A DNA stretch of 64,000 bases from positions 145,881-209,880 of the forward strand of contig JADNYV010000055.1 of NCBI GenBank assembly GCA_015501055.1, read 5' to 3'. The position numbers were made by a program, and so were the translations under genes. Shown here in pieces: positions 46,227-56,165 of the stretch (positions are counted from its first letter, which is position 1; each line of letters opens with the position of its first letter). This stretch comes from Mucidula mucida (Eukaryota > Basidiomycota > Agaricomycetes > Agaricales > Physalacriaceae). Below the pieces are notes generated by a model. It was given only the letters and a program-made list of their open reading frames with translations, made no database searches and was not told the DNA's origin.

Positions 46227-47075
46227 ATGGATACAAAACGGGACTCTAAGTCGCGTACTACAAGCTTTCTCGGCCTGCAAAAGGAGAAAAGAACACCTTC
46301 TTGTTCTAGCGCTCAGAAAGCACAGTTTGCAGCCGTGCAAGCCAAGCGAAATGGCAAGGAATCGACCCCGAAATGCGGAAAGGAAAATATCCCTGTCCCA
46401 CCCGAGTCTCCCAAAGTGTCAAAGCGGAAGTATGATCAGACCTTGGTGCAGGTGGAAAAATTCAAGAAGGGCTTTCGCAATACAAAGAAAAAGCTCACCC
46501 GAGTCCTGCTCAAAAACACGAAGCTTGTTGAAGAGAACCAGCTTCTCCGTCAGCAGATCAAGGATATCCAGTCGGCTGCCTCCGTCTCCATCCGGCGCTA
46601 CGAGAAACGTCTCCAAGAGGCACAACAGCATGCTGCAGATCTCGACAGCAAGCTCCAGGCTACAAGAGCGAGACTCCGAGACACTGAAAGGGCGCGAAAG
46701 GCTCTTGCTCAGCTGAGCACTCGCCAGAAGTTGAAACTACTAGCACTCGGAGGCGCAGTTCAACGATCACGCGCGCGTAACACTGGCGTTGTACGTCTCC
46801 GCCAGCAAGGAGTCTACACCCCTGAAGCACGGAAACTCGCGCGCCTGATGGTATGCGGTGGCGTATCACAGGCTAACGTTGGGAAGCTGCTAAAGACTAT
46901 CGCGGGAGGCCTTGGTATCCGCGTTGACCGTGTCATGAGTCGTCGCACGGTGCGCCGAGCTATACATGAAGCAGGCATTGCCGCTGAAGTTCAGATGGCC
47001 TATGAAATGGAGAAATCAGAGAGTACGCACCGCTTGCTTAATAGAATGTACTATCTAACTGCCCACAAGATGTAA
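46227..47075 (+). CDS. Transposon copy B ORF1: coiled-coil and DNA-binding part
   Basis: 282 aa from MDTKRDSKSRTTSFLG. A Lys/Arg-rich N-terminus is followed by a coiled coil of about 100 residues (KLVEENQLLRQQIKDI, QEAQQHAADLDSKLQATRAR) and a conserved VCGGVSQANVGKLLKTIAG segment that may be a helix-turn-helix. After the stop at 47073-47075 the same protein appears to continue one base out of phase as DVTISQDSTSNRNINYEAKH, the expected first catalytic Asp block. Copy A is identical except Cys24 here is Arg there. Confidence 0.8.
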   Translation: MDTKRDSKSRTTSFLGLQKEKRTPSCSSAQKAQFAAVQAKRNGKESTPKCGKENIPVPPESPKVSKRKYDQTLVQVEKFKKGFRNTKKKLTRVLLKNTKLVEENQLLRQQIKDIQSAASVSIRRYEKRLQEAQQHAADLDSKLQATRARLRDTERARKALAQLSTRQKLKLLALGGAVQRSRARNTGVVRLRQQGVYTPEARKLARLMVCGGVSQANVGKLLKTIAGGLGIRVDRVMSRRTVRRAIHEAGIAAEVQMAYEMEKSESTHRLLNRMYYLTAHKM

Positions 47076-47134
47076 CAATCAGTCAGGATAGCACGTCTAA
47101 CCGAAACATCAATTACGAGGCGAAGCATATCAAC

Positions 47135-49213
47135 ATGCGCGTACCTGACTATAAGGCGGGCAAGACGGTGCCGACAGCTACGTCTAAGCCAAAGAGTCGA
47201 CTTGTGGGAGTCCATTCGACATTGGATCATTCTAGCAAAGGCTCAGTTATGTCTTGGGAGCAAACTGTCACCCACCATATGGCTCGTGCAAGGACTAGTC
47301 CACTTGGACAGCGAACAGGCATGAAGGCTGACCTCAGACTGTTCTATAAATGGCTGAAGGGGATCCACGGTGATCACGCCAACAACGAAAAGGCCATCTG
47401 CAGCGATCTTGACGGAAAGAAGACAGATTCCGCCATCGTTGATCTTGGAGTGACAGCGGCACTGGAGATGAACGCGCAAGAAGTTCTCCGCATTTCGGAG
47501 GCATGGCAAAAGCAGAAAATCGAGGACGCAGGAGGACAGGAAGCATGGGATCGGTTATCGGCAGAGGAGCGCTCGGTTCGTGATTTGGCCGCGCTTGACG
47601 GGATGTATTGAAGCCTGAGACTGGAACAGTTTGAAAAGATGGATGCAGCAGAGAAGCGAGAGCTGACCTTGTTCTTCTGGGTGGGCTGTTGCATGCATAA
47701 GGACATGAACGCCTTCAAGGGAGGGAATACAAGGATGATGGCGGCATACGAGAAGCTCGGCCTGCCACCACCGGTTACGTTGGCGAACAAACAGAATGCC
47801 GCGTTACTGCAGCGCATCTTAGATCCTGCGAAAAAGCCACCAGAGAATGGGGAACTCACCGAGACGGAGATGACGGCACTTGAAGCCTCAACACGCGGTG
47901 GTGTCAAGACTTGTGCGCTGGCGGGTGCGCTCTTCAACCACAAGGATGACAAGAAGGGGCAGCAAGATACGCACCAGATGTACTTCAGCACCTGCTACGG
48001 CAACGAGAACTATCGCCGCTTCCCGGACACAAGTAACGATCGCTTTGGCACGTATGGCGAGGCGGCGTCGGAACTGGTTAGCGATCTCCCAAATTATCGC
48101 GCATTCTTGAAGCATATCCATGATGCGAAGGCACGCCCGGGCTGGACAAACATGGAGTTAAATCTTCATTGTGCTTTGTTGGACATCCCTACAGTGACGG
48201 AGCTTGTGGTCATGTCGCTGTATTCTCAGCTTATCTGTCGGCCGTACCTCACACATGTTCGAGCAGATGAAGAGATGAACGCACTTGACCTTGGACCGTT
48301 TCACAAGGAAACCATCGAACATGTGGAGACCTTGTTCAAGAACCCAGATCTCGTCTTAGCTGACAATGCATCACCCAAGACGGCAGTGCTGAAGGGTATG
48401 GAATGGGATCCTGTGGTTATGAGCGCCATCCACGACATGAAGCAGGAACTACCTCACCTTCGCGAGCTCTTCGTTGAGTTCCTGGAGGGCTCATTAACAA
48501 CCTGGATCCGATTCTCATCCGAGTACGCACCTGGTGGCATCATTGATCAATCATTGGTTGATGAACGCTCCCGAGCATGGATGCCCGCGACAAACAACGT
48601 AAACGAGGGCATTCTAGGCTCGTATCGTGTCACTATGCGGGCAAATCCAAGGCTCTCGCTGTTCCTGTTCAACGCGATTGCGACGTACAAGCAGAACAAC
48701 ACCCAGGATTTCATGGATGTGATGTTCACGAACGATGATCATGCGTGGCTGCAAAAGACACAGCGGGAACAAGAGAGCTTGGGAGAGGAGAGGCAGCGGA
48801 GAGAGGCGCACATTGCTCATCAGAAGGAGCGAGCTGATGAGAATGATGCAAAGACCAAGGAGAAGGAGCAGAAGAAGACGGACAGGGCAGCGCGAGATGA
48901 TGAAGCCATGAAGAGTGCCACAATGATTGTGGATCCATCAGCCTTCTCAATGTCGATGTCGGTGGCTGAGATGAATGTCCAGGTGCTCCATTATCTGGCC
49001 TGGGACCCGTCGTCGTTGCCGTCAAAGAAGAAGGATTACAAGAACAAACCGGAGAAGCTCAGGGCTCTGGTGGACGCGAGTAAGCTGTATCAGACACGCG
49101 GTGGTGCGAAAGAAGGATCTTTACCCCATTCAGATGAGTCTTCCAATGTCCCGGATGATGAGGTCGACGACGACGATGTGGAAATGAGAGAACCTATCCC
49201 ACAAGCATTATAA
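47135..49213 (+). CDS. Transposon copy B ORF2-ORF3: putative catalytic part, with one in-frame TGA
   Basis: The open frame continues from MRVPDYKAGKTVP through GVHSTLDHSSKGSVMSWEQ and KGIHGDHANNEKAI to a TGA at 47609-47611, then reopens in the same frame (MDAAEKRELTLFFWVGCCMHKDMNAFKGGN from 47639) to 49213, 524 aa. Conserved-looking blocks: GALFNHKDDKKGQQDT, FPDTSNDRFGTYGEAASEL, ENALDLGP-like NALDLGPFHKET, EYAPGGIIDQ, MPATNNVNEG. Asp, His and Glu in these blocks are candidates for a DDE-type centre (inference). The tail is a Lys/Glu coiled coil and an acidic end. I recognise the pattern as a very common uncharacterised agaricomycete protein. Confidence 0.8.
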
Positions 49214-49450
49214 TCAGCCTGATAGATACTCATATTCGGAATATTCCCTACATTTTTTACTTCTAGAGCATTACCTACATACATAACACTAATCCATACT
49301 AATCCAGTCAAGAAATCGAGATGCAAGACTTAAAATGAAGTGGAAATGAAGCAAGAAGTTGTTTGACACTAGCTGTGCCATGTTTCGCGCTCTCGATCAG
49401 CTTAGTAAGCGCACAGGCACACCCCCCCGATTGCCCACCCCCACCAATTC

Positions 49451-49661
49451 CAACCAAGTCGCGTCTGCCTCCGGATCGGGCAGCACTACCGGTCCCGCGG
49501 TCCCTGTCGTCGGCACGATTACTCTTCAGGGTGGTCTGGACCCTGCTGCCCCTGCGTTCGTTCCTCTTCCGCAAGTCACCGAGGATGCAGAGATGGATGG
49601 AGATGGAGACGACGAGGACAAGTTGGAAAACTACAACGAGGAGATGGTGGGACGTGAGTAA
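49451..49661 (+). CDS. Gypsy accessory ORF3, 3' part
   Basis: NQVASASGSGSTTGPAVPVVG to a very acidic end (EDAEMDGDGDDEDKLENYNEEMVGRE-stop). The phase matches the 5' part at 42499 when the inverted segment is restored. Confidence 0.75.
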
Positions 49662-49690
49662 GGAACTTCGGATCGAAATCCCGGAGGGCG

Positions 49691-49948
49691 TGTGGAGCGA
49701 ATAGTGACATAATCTGGTCACCGCCGGCGTCTATATTGTTTTCTCTCTCTCTCTTACTTACCGTACGCCCGTATATCATTTTAATCCTTTCGTCGTCCGA
49801 GTCGCACCCGACTCGGACTCTCTACTTATATATAAAGCCGCTACAATTGTCCTAGTTCTCTAGTACTCGAATCGAGGATTATTCTACACGGTCTCTCAGT
49901 TCGACAAGCTCTCGTGTGACGCTACCGAGTCACCTCGCTAACGCCACA
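49691..49948 (+). repeat. 3' LTR of the Gypsy element
   Basis: Begins TGTGGAGCGAATAGTGACAT and ends CTAACGCCACA. Purine-rich CCGGAGGGCG directly precedes it and is a weak polypurine-tract candidate. Differences from the 5' LTR include G/A at CGAATC-G-AGG, C/T at GAGT-C-ACC and G/A at AAC-G-CCACA. Confidence 0.92.
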
Positions 49949-49953
49949 CTCGG
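49949..49953. repeat. Right 5-bp target-site duplication (CTCGG)
   Basis: Identical to 33618-33622. Confidence 0.9.
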
Positions 49954-50224
49954 ATAGCCTTTGGGTCTATGTATAAGTGTGGCACCCGCGAGATCAGCGC
50001 GTGTAGGCTCTTCAATGAGTCATCCACATTCCCGTGCCTTGTCAACACAGCACTAGTGACTGAATATACATGCTCATTCAATTACACGTCTCAACAGCTC
50101 ACCACGAGGACTTTACAGCATCAAGTTCCCTCCCAAATCAAGCTTCGGCTTCTCTTACTTCAGCGCGGCGCCCAATGCTCATATATAACCTTCTCAAGCG
50201 TACCACTATCCACTCCAACGCACC
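49954..50224 (+). promoter_or_regulatory. Promoter region of the 50.2-kb membrane-protein gene
   Basis: A CATATATAA box lies at about 50190, roughly 35 bp before the ATG. The left part was separated from its original upstream DNA by the Gypsy insertion. Confidence 0.5.
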
Positions 50225-50743
50225 ATGTCCACCGAGTTAGAGCCCACCGCTCCCCGCGCCCAAGCATCGACACCCCGCGTCATCGCCGAGCTCATCGCAA
50301 CGTGGGCTATAAGCGTTCCCACGCTCACAGTCCTCTACGCCGCCTTCACCCTCCTCGGCTACGCCCTGCTCTCCATTGCCACCATCCCCCAGGGCCAATC
50401 TCTCTCCGTCTTTTACGCCGCCCTCATCGGCAGCGGCATCCTCCTTGCCCCCATCTGCCTCCTCTCACTCCTTGTCGTGTTTGATCTGGTCGTGTTTGAC
50501 CTGGACCTCCACTCGTTTTTCTCCGACCTATTCAAATTTGGCATGCATCATCTCCGGAGCCTCTTCGTCATACTCATAATTTTGGGCGGCAGCGCGTTGG
50601 GGTGGAAGATCTTGCAAGTGTCGGGCGCCTCGCCAGGAGTAGATCGCGGTCATTTGGTGGCGGCCAGTGCTCTGGGAGGATACATATTTCGGATGATCCT
50701 CGAGCTTCTGAAGGTCTTCGTTCCGTATGATGAGAGCCAATGA
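50225..50743 (+). CDS. Small four-helix membrane protein (family member, intact)
   Basis: 172 aa from MSTELEPTAPRAQ, no intron. Hydrophobic segments: WAISVPTLTVLYAAFTLLGYALLSIATI, VFYAALIGSGILLAPICLL, LFVILIILGGSALGWKIL and GHLVAASALGGYIFRMILELL. Shorter loop than its paralogues at 32132 and 58788. Function unknown. Confidence 0.75.
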   Translation: MSTELEPTAPRAQASTPRVIAELIATWAISVPTLTVLYAAFTLLGYALLSIATIPQGQSLSVFYAALIGSGILLAPICLLSLLVVFDLVVFDLDLHSFFSDLFKFGMHHLRSLFVILIILGGSALGWKILQVSGASPGVDRGHLVAASALGGYIFRMILELLKVFVPYDESQ

Positions 50744-50867
50744 CGTACAGTATATTCCCAATCCATGTCAGTACATACGCGTTGTCCATGAATGAATTTT
50801 AAGTTATCGTCTTCAATCGTGCAGGATTCCTCATTCGTCGTCTGCGCGCGGCCCCGTTTCTAACTGA

Positions 50868-51180
50868 TCAAGGGCGTGTCGTCCACACCGCGAAGTAGGC
50901 AAGTTTGAGGCCGGCCAAGCCAGTTACGTTCAGCCCCATACTCGGCAAATAGCTCTTCCTCGAGGTGATATGGCGCACGGCGCGTCTCCAAAACCGCTCT
51001 TCTGTAGACAAGAACGAAGTGAAACCAGTGCATGTAGGCGTCAATATTGATGACGGGTGCAAGGTGTTGATAGGCGCCACCATGGTAGTCTTCGAGTTGT
51101 TTTTCGCGGCACCCTACCATACGTGCAAATCTCCCGAGGTCGACAACCCCAGGTTGAAAACGAGGCAAGATATCATCCGC
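50868..51180 (-). pseudogene. Relic of DAO-type FAD oxidoreductase
   Basis: The minus strand encodes PGVVD, YQHLAPVINIDAYMHWFHFV, RAVLETRR and EEELFAEYGAE, then in another frame NVTGLAGLKLAYFAV. This matches the middle of the DAO copies at 54.1 and 61.9 kb (AYQHLAPVIDTDAYMHWLRFV). Only this internal part remains. Confidence 0.75.
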
Positions 51181-51981
51181 TCGGATCGAAGGAGTAGAGT
51201 TTCAAGAGGGACTATGAGCCCGCAGACACGCTCAACTCTGAATTGCAGTGAACTGGAGTCGAGAGAGGTCAAGTTTTCACGATTATGGACGATATCGGGG
51301 AGCCTATAGCTCATGTATTGCCAATTGACAAAGACCATTCCCCAAGTCGGATAGCCGGTCGAGGCGGAATGACACTCGTGTCGTGTACATCGCCAGAGCA
51401 AGTAAGGACTCGGCCCTCGGGGTTGAATCTTGATGCAAAAGTTCAGATCCCTGGAGTTGATTTGCATCGTAGATCAGATCGCCTCGGAATGCGAGCCCAC
51501 ACAAGGACAAAGAGGAAAAGGGGGCTGGTGGTGATCCGTTTGTAGCCCTATGTGGCGGCATGTCAGTAGGTTTGCGTAGTGAGTAACATTTCCTTACCTC
51601 TTATACCCTCACTTGAGGGTAGACCAAGGAGAACACGAGAGAAGTATCGCATTTTGAGCGTCTCCTTTTACCACGTTAACTGTCAAAGCTTGTAAATTGA
51701 TATAGGATGATGGTTGAGAGCAAGTCGTTGTACCGCGATACATGTGACCCTGCCTGCCTCTAAAAGCGAGTCATTTGTATGGCGTAGGCGAATATCAAAC
51801 ATCTTCATCTTCAAAGCGATGGTCTTCAATGCACTATCCAAATGGTGCTGTGTATTGTAGACGTAGCCATCAGTAGAACAGAAGTCTCGCGAGTGTACGT
51901 ACTATACGTTTCTTGACTAGTTGATATCTGACTGGATACTTGGGAACTTTGAGATTACGAGTCGTATAACACGGGTATCAC
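51181..51981. other. Intergenic, no supported gene
   Basis: Probably decayed DNA of the DAO relic and the 3' flank of the F-box gene. Minus-strand short frames (51114-51561) show no family resemblance. Confidence 0.45.
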
Positions 51982-53101
51982 TCAGATCTTTCGTCGACCT
52001 GCTTCAACCGTCCTAATATTCACCGACTTTAGCTTCGGAAGCTGCATCAAGGTCATCTCCGCGTCCGTCCAAGCAGCCACTGAATCCTGCATCTCCCGCG
52101 CATCCGCATACTGGAGATCAATCGCCAGATACTCTAAGCTGACGGCTGCCGCCTGGGTCAGGCGGCTAAGCCACCATCTTGTCCAAGACGAATCGAAACC
52201 GAGAAGAGACAAGTAGAGGGACCTGATGTTATAGAAGGGAAAGACGGGCATTTCCGCCTCCAAACGTTGCTGCGCTGTACAACCAGTGAGTACATCATTT
52301 GGAGAACTTGGCACGACGCTTACTGTCTGGATGGCTGATGTCACCCATAGGACGTTTGAACGTCAGGGTGACGAGATTCGGCAGTTGGGGGATGACTCTT
52401 GAGATGATGAAGAGGTCCCGGGCGGAATAGCTCTCTATGATGAGACTACGCAAGTGACTCGACCATTCGCTGGCAGCGCTTTTGAACAAGGAAACACCCA
52501 GGGGCGACGATATCGTGCCCGTAGAAATAGAGATTTCGGTAAGAAGGATGTTCCCAGCGTCGAGTGAGGGAGACGCCATGCCCATCGCATGCACGTTATG
52601 AAGACGAAGCGACGAGAGCGAAGGGAAATAGGAAAGAAGTGTGAATAGAGACTGGGGTGTTGGGAGGAAAATTGTCCTCAGACTGAGCGTACAGACTGTG
52701 GGGGACGCGATGATGGGAAGAAGACTACCTATTGTGGTAAACGCCTCTAGTCCGAGCATTTGCATCAGCTCGATGGCATCCACATTGGGAACCGCATGGA
52801 TAAGGCGGCCCAAGGAGTTGTCTTGGTGAACAAATAGGCGCTTGCGAGGAGACGAAGAGGCTGAAAAATCGCCAGCAAAAATGCGAAGTCGGCGAACGTA
52901 TGTCAAAATGTGGGGCGACATTTCAAGAAGCGGTATATAGCTCGAAGGAGAGTTTGTGTTTGGCGACAACACCAACTCGTGGAATAGGAGCGCCTGCGAG
53001 CGTGCGCGGAGACAGTGGGATGTACACGACAGTGCCATAAGGGATGGGTGGTCGTCGAACAGCCAGTCGGCAATTTCATCGAATAGTTCTTGGGGGAACA
53101 T
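51982..53101 (-). CDS. F-box/LRR-like protein, two exons
   Basis: Exons 53101-52324 and 52274-51982 encode 356 aa. The start MFPQELFDEIADWLFDD is chosen because both paralogues begin at this point; a longer open frame to 53218 exists. F-box core: LMALSCTSHCLRARSQALLF. LRR-like segments: VCTLSLRTIFL, LSSLRLHNVHAMG, LRSLIIESYSARDLF, LVTLTFKRPMGDI, IRSLYLSLLGFDSSWTRWW. The second exon is 293 bp, the same size as in the 59754-60869 paralogue. It is convergent with the membrane-protein gene and divergent from the DAO copy. Likely an SCF substrate adaptor; target unknown. Confidence 0.85.
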
Positions 53102-54140
53102 GACGGCCGAACTCTGGAAGCTGGAGGATAAGTATGCGCCTTGGGAGGGCTTTAAAGACGCGGAAGTCAATTGAGAGTCCTTGTGTTTGAATGATACTTG
53201 TATGCTAGTAGTATCCATGGACTGTTCATTGTATGTTGGTCCGCGCCACAGGAAATCTTACCTTATTGAATGCAAGGAAGCGGAGATTGAAGGTTGACGG
53301 ATTTCCGAGGATGATCTAGGCATGAAGAGGCGCGAGGACGTGCAGGGATGCAGATCCGCTAGAGACCATGGAGGGAAGAGGTCAACCCGATTCCGACGGA
53401 TGTAGTAGCCGGTATCTCCGTGTTCGAGTTGCTACCCGACTCTCATCATGTCTGCCCGTCTTGCCATACAGAGCGTACTTCTCTTGCATCCGTCGCCGTG
53501 GACTTGAAATTGGACGTTTGAAATCATGTTCTCTTCAACTAGTAAGGCACAGTGGGCGCTGCTAAATGTGGTGTGATTTTCTTGATGAAAAACTTCTCTA
53601 ACTCACCGGTTAGAAACAACAAGCAAGGCTTAATCTGCCACGGATCTCTGCTCGGACGTATCTCATCGTCTTGTCCTCGGTAAGATCTTTCATCAATTCC
53701 GAGATTGTCAACTCAGATTCCGCTCAGCTCGCACTCCGGCAACTTGATAAAACTCATAGTGTCGCATATCCGTCGACTGCTCGTTCGCTGTGCAAGAACT
53801 CTGCACGTTAATCGATTCCTATGCGCGACTTTCATCTGCAGATGCAAAATACCTGCGAACTGCTGAACGAGCAGCTTACTACTCTTTACACCGACTCACG
53901 CCATAACCCCCCATCCGAGGCGATCGTTCACATTCGTCATCACCCGGGGTCTGCACGTCCTCCGCGCTGAACCCTACATGGACCTGCAGCTCGTCAGGGT
54001 GCCGCGGATGAGCACGACGTGATCGTTCTCCGAGCACTTTGCAAAGTCGCGGTCGCGGGATTGGTATTTAACATGGATCTGTTCAGCATGTTGGACCATC
54101 AGCATCAGTCCCACTCAGACTCAGCTTCTCTAACTCAACA
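53102..54140. other. 1-kb divergent spacer between F-box and DAO genes
   Basis: Shared with 60870-61855. No intact gene. A TCTGCACGTCCTCCGCGCTGAACCCTAC-containing stretch near 53950 is strongly conserved between the copies. Read on the minus strand it encodes QVLVGFSAEDVQTPGDD in the second copy, so it may be an old coding remnant or a conserved promoter block. Confidence 0.5.
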
Positions 54141-55558
54141 ATGTCTATCGCCTCATCTCCCGACTTCTTCTTGACTCGCCTCGGCGACGAGCTTGTCCTT
54201 CAAGAAGGCCAGCCTCCCCAAGCAGACCCGAATGTTCCGAGGAAGCGTATTTTGATCGTTGGTGGTGGTGTCACCGGCTTTACTGTAGGCGTTCATTGGT
54301 GTCTCTTGCCTCCAAGCTTCTAATAATGCCTTTAGACTGCCTGGGCCTTCTTAGATGCCGGCTACGATGTGACTGTCATTGCCGAACGATGGGCCGACCC
54401 CAAGAACCGCATCACTTCGCAAATTGCTGGCGCTTTGTGGGAATTCCCACCAGCAGTTTGTGGAAAACACACCGATGTGACTGGCTTTTCCGATACATTG
54501 GTCGCATTCTTACCTTTCGTTACAGGTCATCTCTCTTCACAATTCTAAGCGATGGTGCATGACTGCATACCGCGTCTTCGACAAGCTTCAAGCGATCATG
54601 CCCCGAAGCGATTACCTTGACCACGGTGTCCAGATGCGCATGGCCAACTTCTTCTTCGACCAAAAGATGGAGAACATGCCTGACCGGGGACAGCTTGACA
54701 AGTATGAAGAAATTGTTGCTCAGAACGATGTAAGAATGGATCCTTTCATCGATCAGCACGGACCTAACGCGTCTCCAGATCAAAGGAGTCCGACGGGATG
54801 CCAACATCGTCACTGAACACAAAGTCAATCAAAAGACTGGCGTTGTCGACGCCTATCAACATCTCGCCCCAGTCATCGACACCGACGCTTACATGCATTG
54901 GCTACGATTCGTTCTTGTCTGCAAAGGCGCAGTCATGGAGACGCGCCGCGTCAACGGCGATCTACTTGACCAAGAGGAAACACTGCCTGCGGAGTACGGC
55001 GCTGACGCGATCGTCAACGCTACTGGCCTGGCCGTTGCTGGGGACGCATCCGTCTACCCACTTCGAGGCGCTCTTATCCGAGTCGTCAACGATGGCAGCA
55101 AGTTCCCCAAAGTCACCGAGGCGCTTGCTGTCACTCACGATGACAAGACGAAGACATTGTATTCATCGTTCCCCCGCAATGACAACAACGCTCATCCTTG
55201 GTGGTAAGTCAGATCTACATATTTCCTTGGGCATGTTGTTCATTCGTATACCTTCTATAGGCTTGGCCCAACCACATAAATACGAACTCGACCTCACGCT
55301 GGACAGTCCGGAAATCATACGCATGCAACACCTTTGCACCTGGCCTTGAGCATGCCGAGTATGACCCCGACGCACCTTTGGTGCAAGGGTTCCCGCCCAT
55401 TCCGGGGCTCAAATGTCCGCGTTGAGCGTGAGTTACGCCCACGGTCAGATGGGTCGATGAGCCGCATCGTCCATTCTTACGGACAAGGTGGTGCGGCGGT
55501 TTCTCCCTTGTGCTATCGACGTGTTGGAGTTGTCGTTGATTTAGGAGCTAGACGATGA
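54141..55558 (+). pseudogene. DAO-family FAD oxidoreductase (D-amino-acid oxidase-like), copy 1, decayed
   Basis: Start MSIASSPDFFLTRLGDEL with the FAD motif ILIVGGGVTGFT, an intron of about 50 bp, then AWAFLDAGYDVTVIAERWADP and ITSQIAGALWEFPPAVCG, a second intron, YRVFDKLQ, GVQMRMANFFFD, AYQHLAPVIDTDAYMHWL, YGADAIVNATGLA, AGDASVYPLRGALIRVVNDGS. Breaks: a CCCCC run at about 55174 shifts the frame before the expected LILGG; residues are missing after ATGLA; a frame change follows IRM near 55325, another near 55400 before RGSNVRVEREL, and deletions occur in the final GQGG-FTLSFG region. The DAO family oxidises D-amino acids, giving H2O2 and keto acids; this copy is unlikely to be active. Confidence 0.85.
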
Positions 55559-56165
55559 TCTCCCTGCTACGAAGAGACGTAGAGTAGTGGCCCAGTTTTA
55601 GATTCAACGAACTACATTATTCCATCTCTCAATACGAGCTGTTAACGTTGCTTGCAGGGGCCGCTGGGAATACTGAGGACTCGTAGTGGTTTGCTGAGGC
55701 ACGTTGATCTCATGGAACTTGAGCCTACAAGCCGCTGATAACAGTATGTCATGTCTAGCGGGGCAACACTCGCAACGGAGAAAAGCTGAAGCTATTCGCA
55801 ATGTTTGATAAGCATTAATGTTGACGCGCACGATGTTGTGAAGCAGCGTTTGGTCAAGGATATTTTGGGTGCGCCGAAAGTGTAGTGTGTTTGTTTGCCG
55901 TTTTGTTGAAAAACGTCAGGTCGCCTTGTGTCATGGAAGCGCACATGGGTTTTTTGGCTGGATGCATTTGACATAATGGGTACATAGTAGTAAGCGCTAC
56001 GATTCAAGGCTAGGCTTACCCGCCTATACCTCTATCTCATTTATATAACTTTACTCACTTTCAAATTCCAAGTATGTTCAGCCCAGCCAAATCCATGTCA
56101 GATAGATACAGATTGAAGAAATTATAAGTGTATTGATACAACAGAGTTCTTGGCTACAAATTCTA
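55559..56165. other. Intergenic, no supported gene
   Basis: 3' flanks of two convergent loci. Short minus-strand frames only. Confidence 0.5.

Larger units (their letters stand above)
45747..49443 (+). mobile_element. DNA transposon copy B, 3,697 bp
   Basis: Same terminal inverted repeats and length as copy A, opposite orientation. Its right end (49443) is followed by CCAATTC (49444-49450). The inverted complement GAATTGG follows the right end of copy A (42499-42505), giving a 7-bp target duplication once the inversion is undone. Subterminal sequences differ between the ends (GCTGCAACC against CGGGGGGG). Confidence 0.9.
33623..49948 (+). mobile_element. Ty3/Gypsy LTR retrotransposon with chromodomain, containing two nested DNA transposons and an internal inversion
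   Basis: Bounded by TG...CA LTRs of 256 and 258 bp that differ at a few transitions plus a 1-2 base indel near the start, so it is young. Order: LTR, gag, protease, reverse transcriptase (plus strand), DNA transposon A, then the remaining Gypsy part reversed (RNase H, integrase, chromodomain, ORF3 on the minus strand), DNA transposon B, end of ORF3 (plus) and LTR. Re-inverting 42499-45746 restores continuity at both ends: the RT codons GAG GCT TAC CG- continue as T AAT CAC CAT, and ORF3 continues across CCAATTC. The element itself is inactive because of a stop in gag, a frameshift before RT and the rearrangement. Confidence 0.93.
51982..55558. repeat. Segmental duplication unit 1 (F-box / spacer / DAO)
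   Basis: Matches 59754-63302 in gene order, orientation and spacer sequence, for example GAGACCA-GGAGGGAAGAGG and GTATCTCCGTGTTCGAGTTGCTACCCGACTCTCAT at about 53365-53445, recurring at about 61105-61190. Confidence 0.85.

Noticed and set aside
38802..49443. Composite transposon that captured an unrelated passenger between A and B
   Set aside because: The enclosed DNA is exactly the missing part of the surrounding Gypsy element and rejoins in frame at both ends, so inversion of resident DNA explains it.
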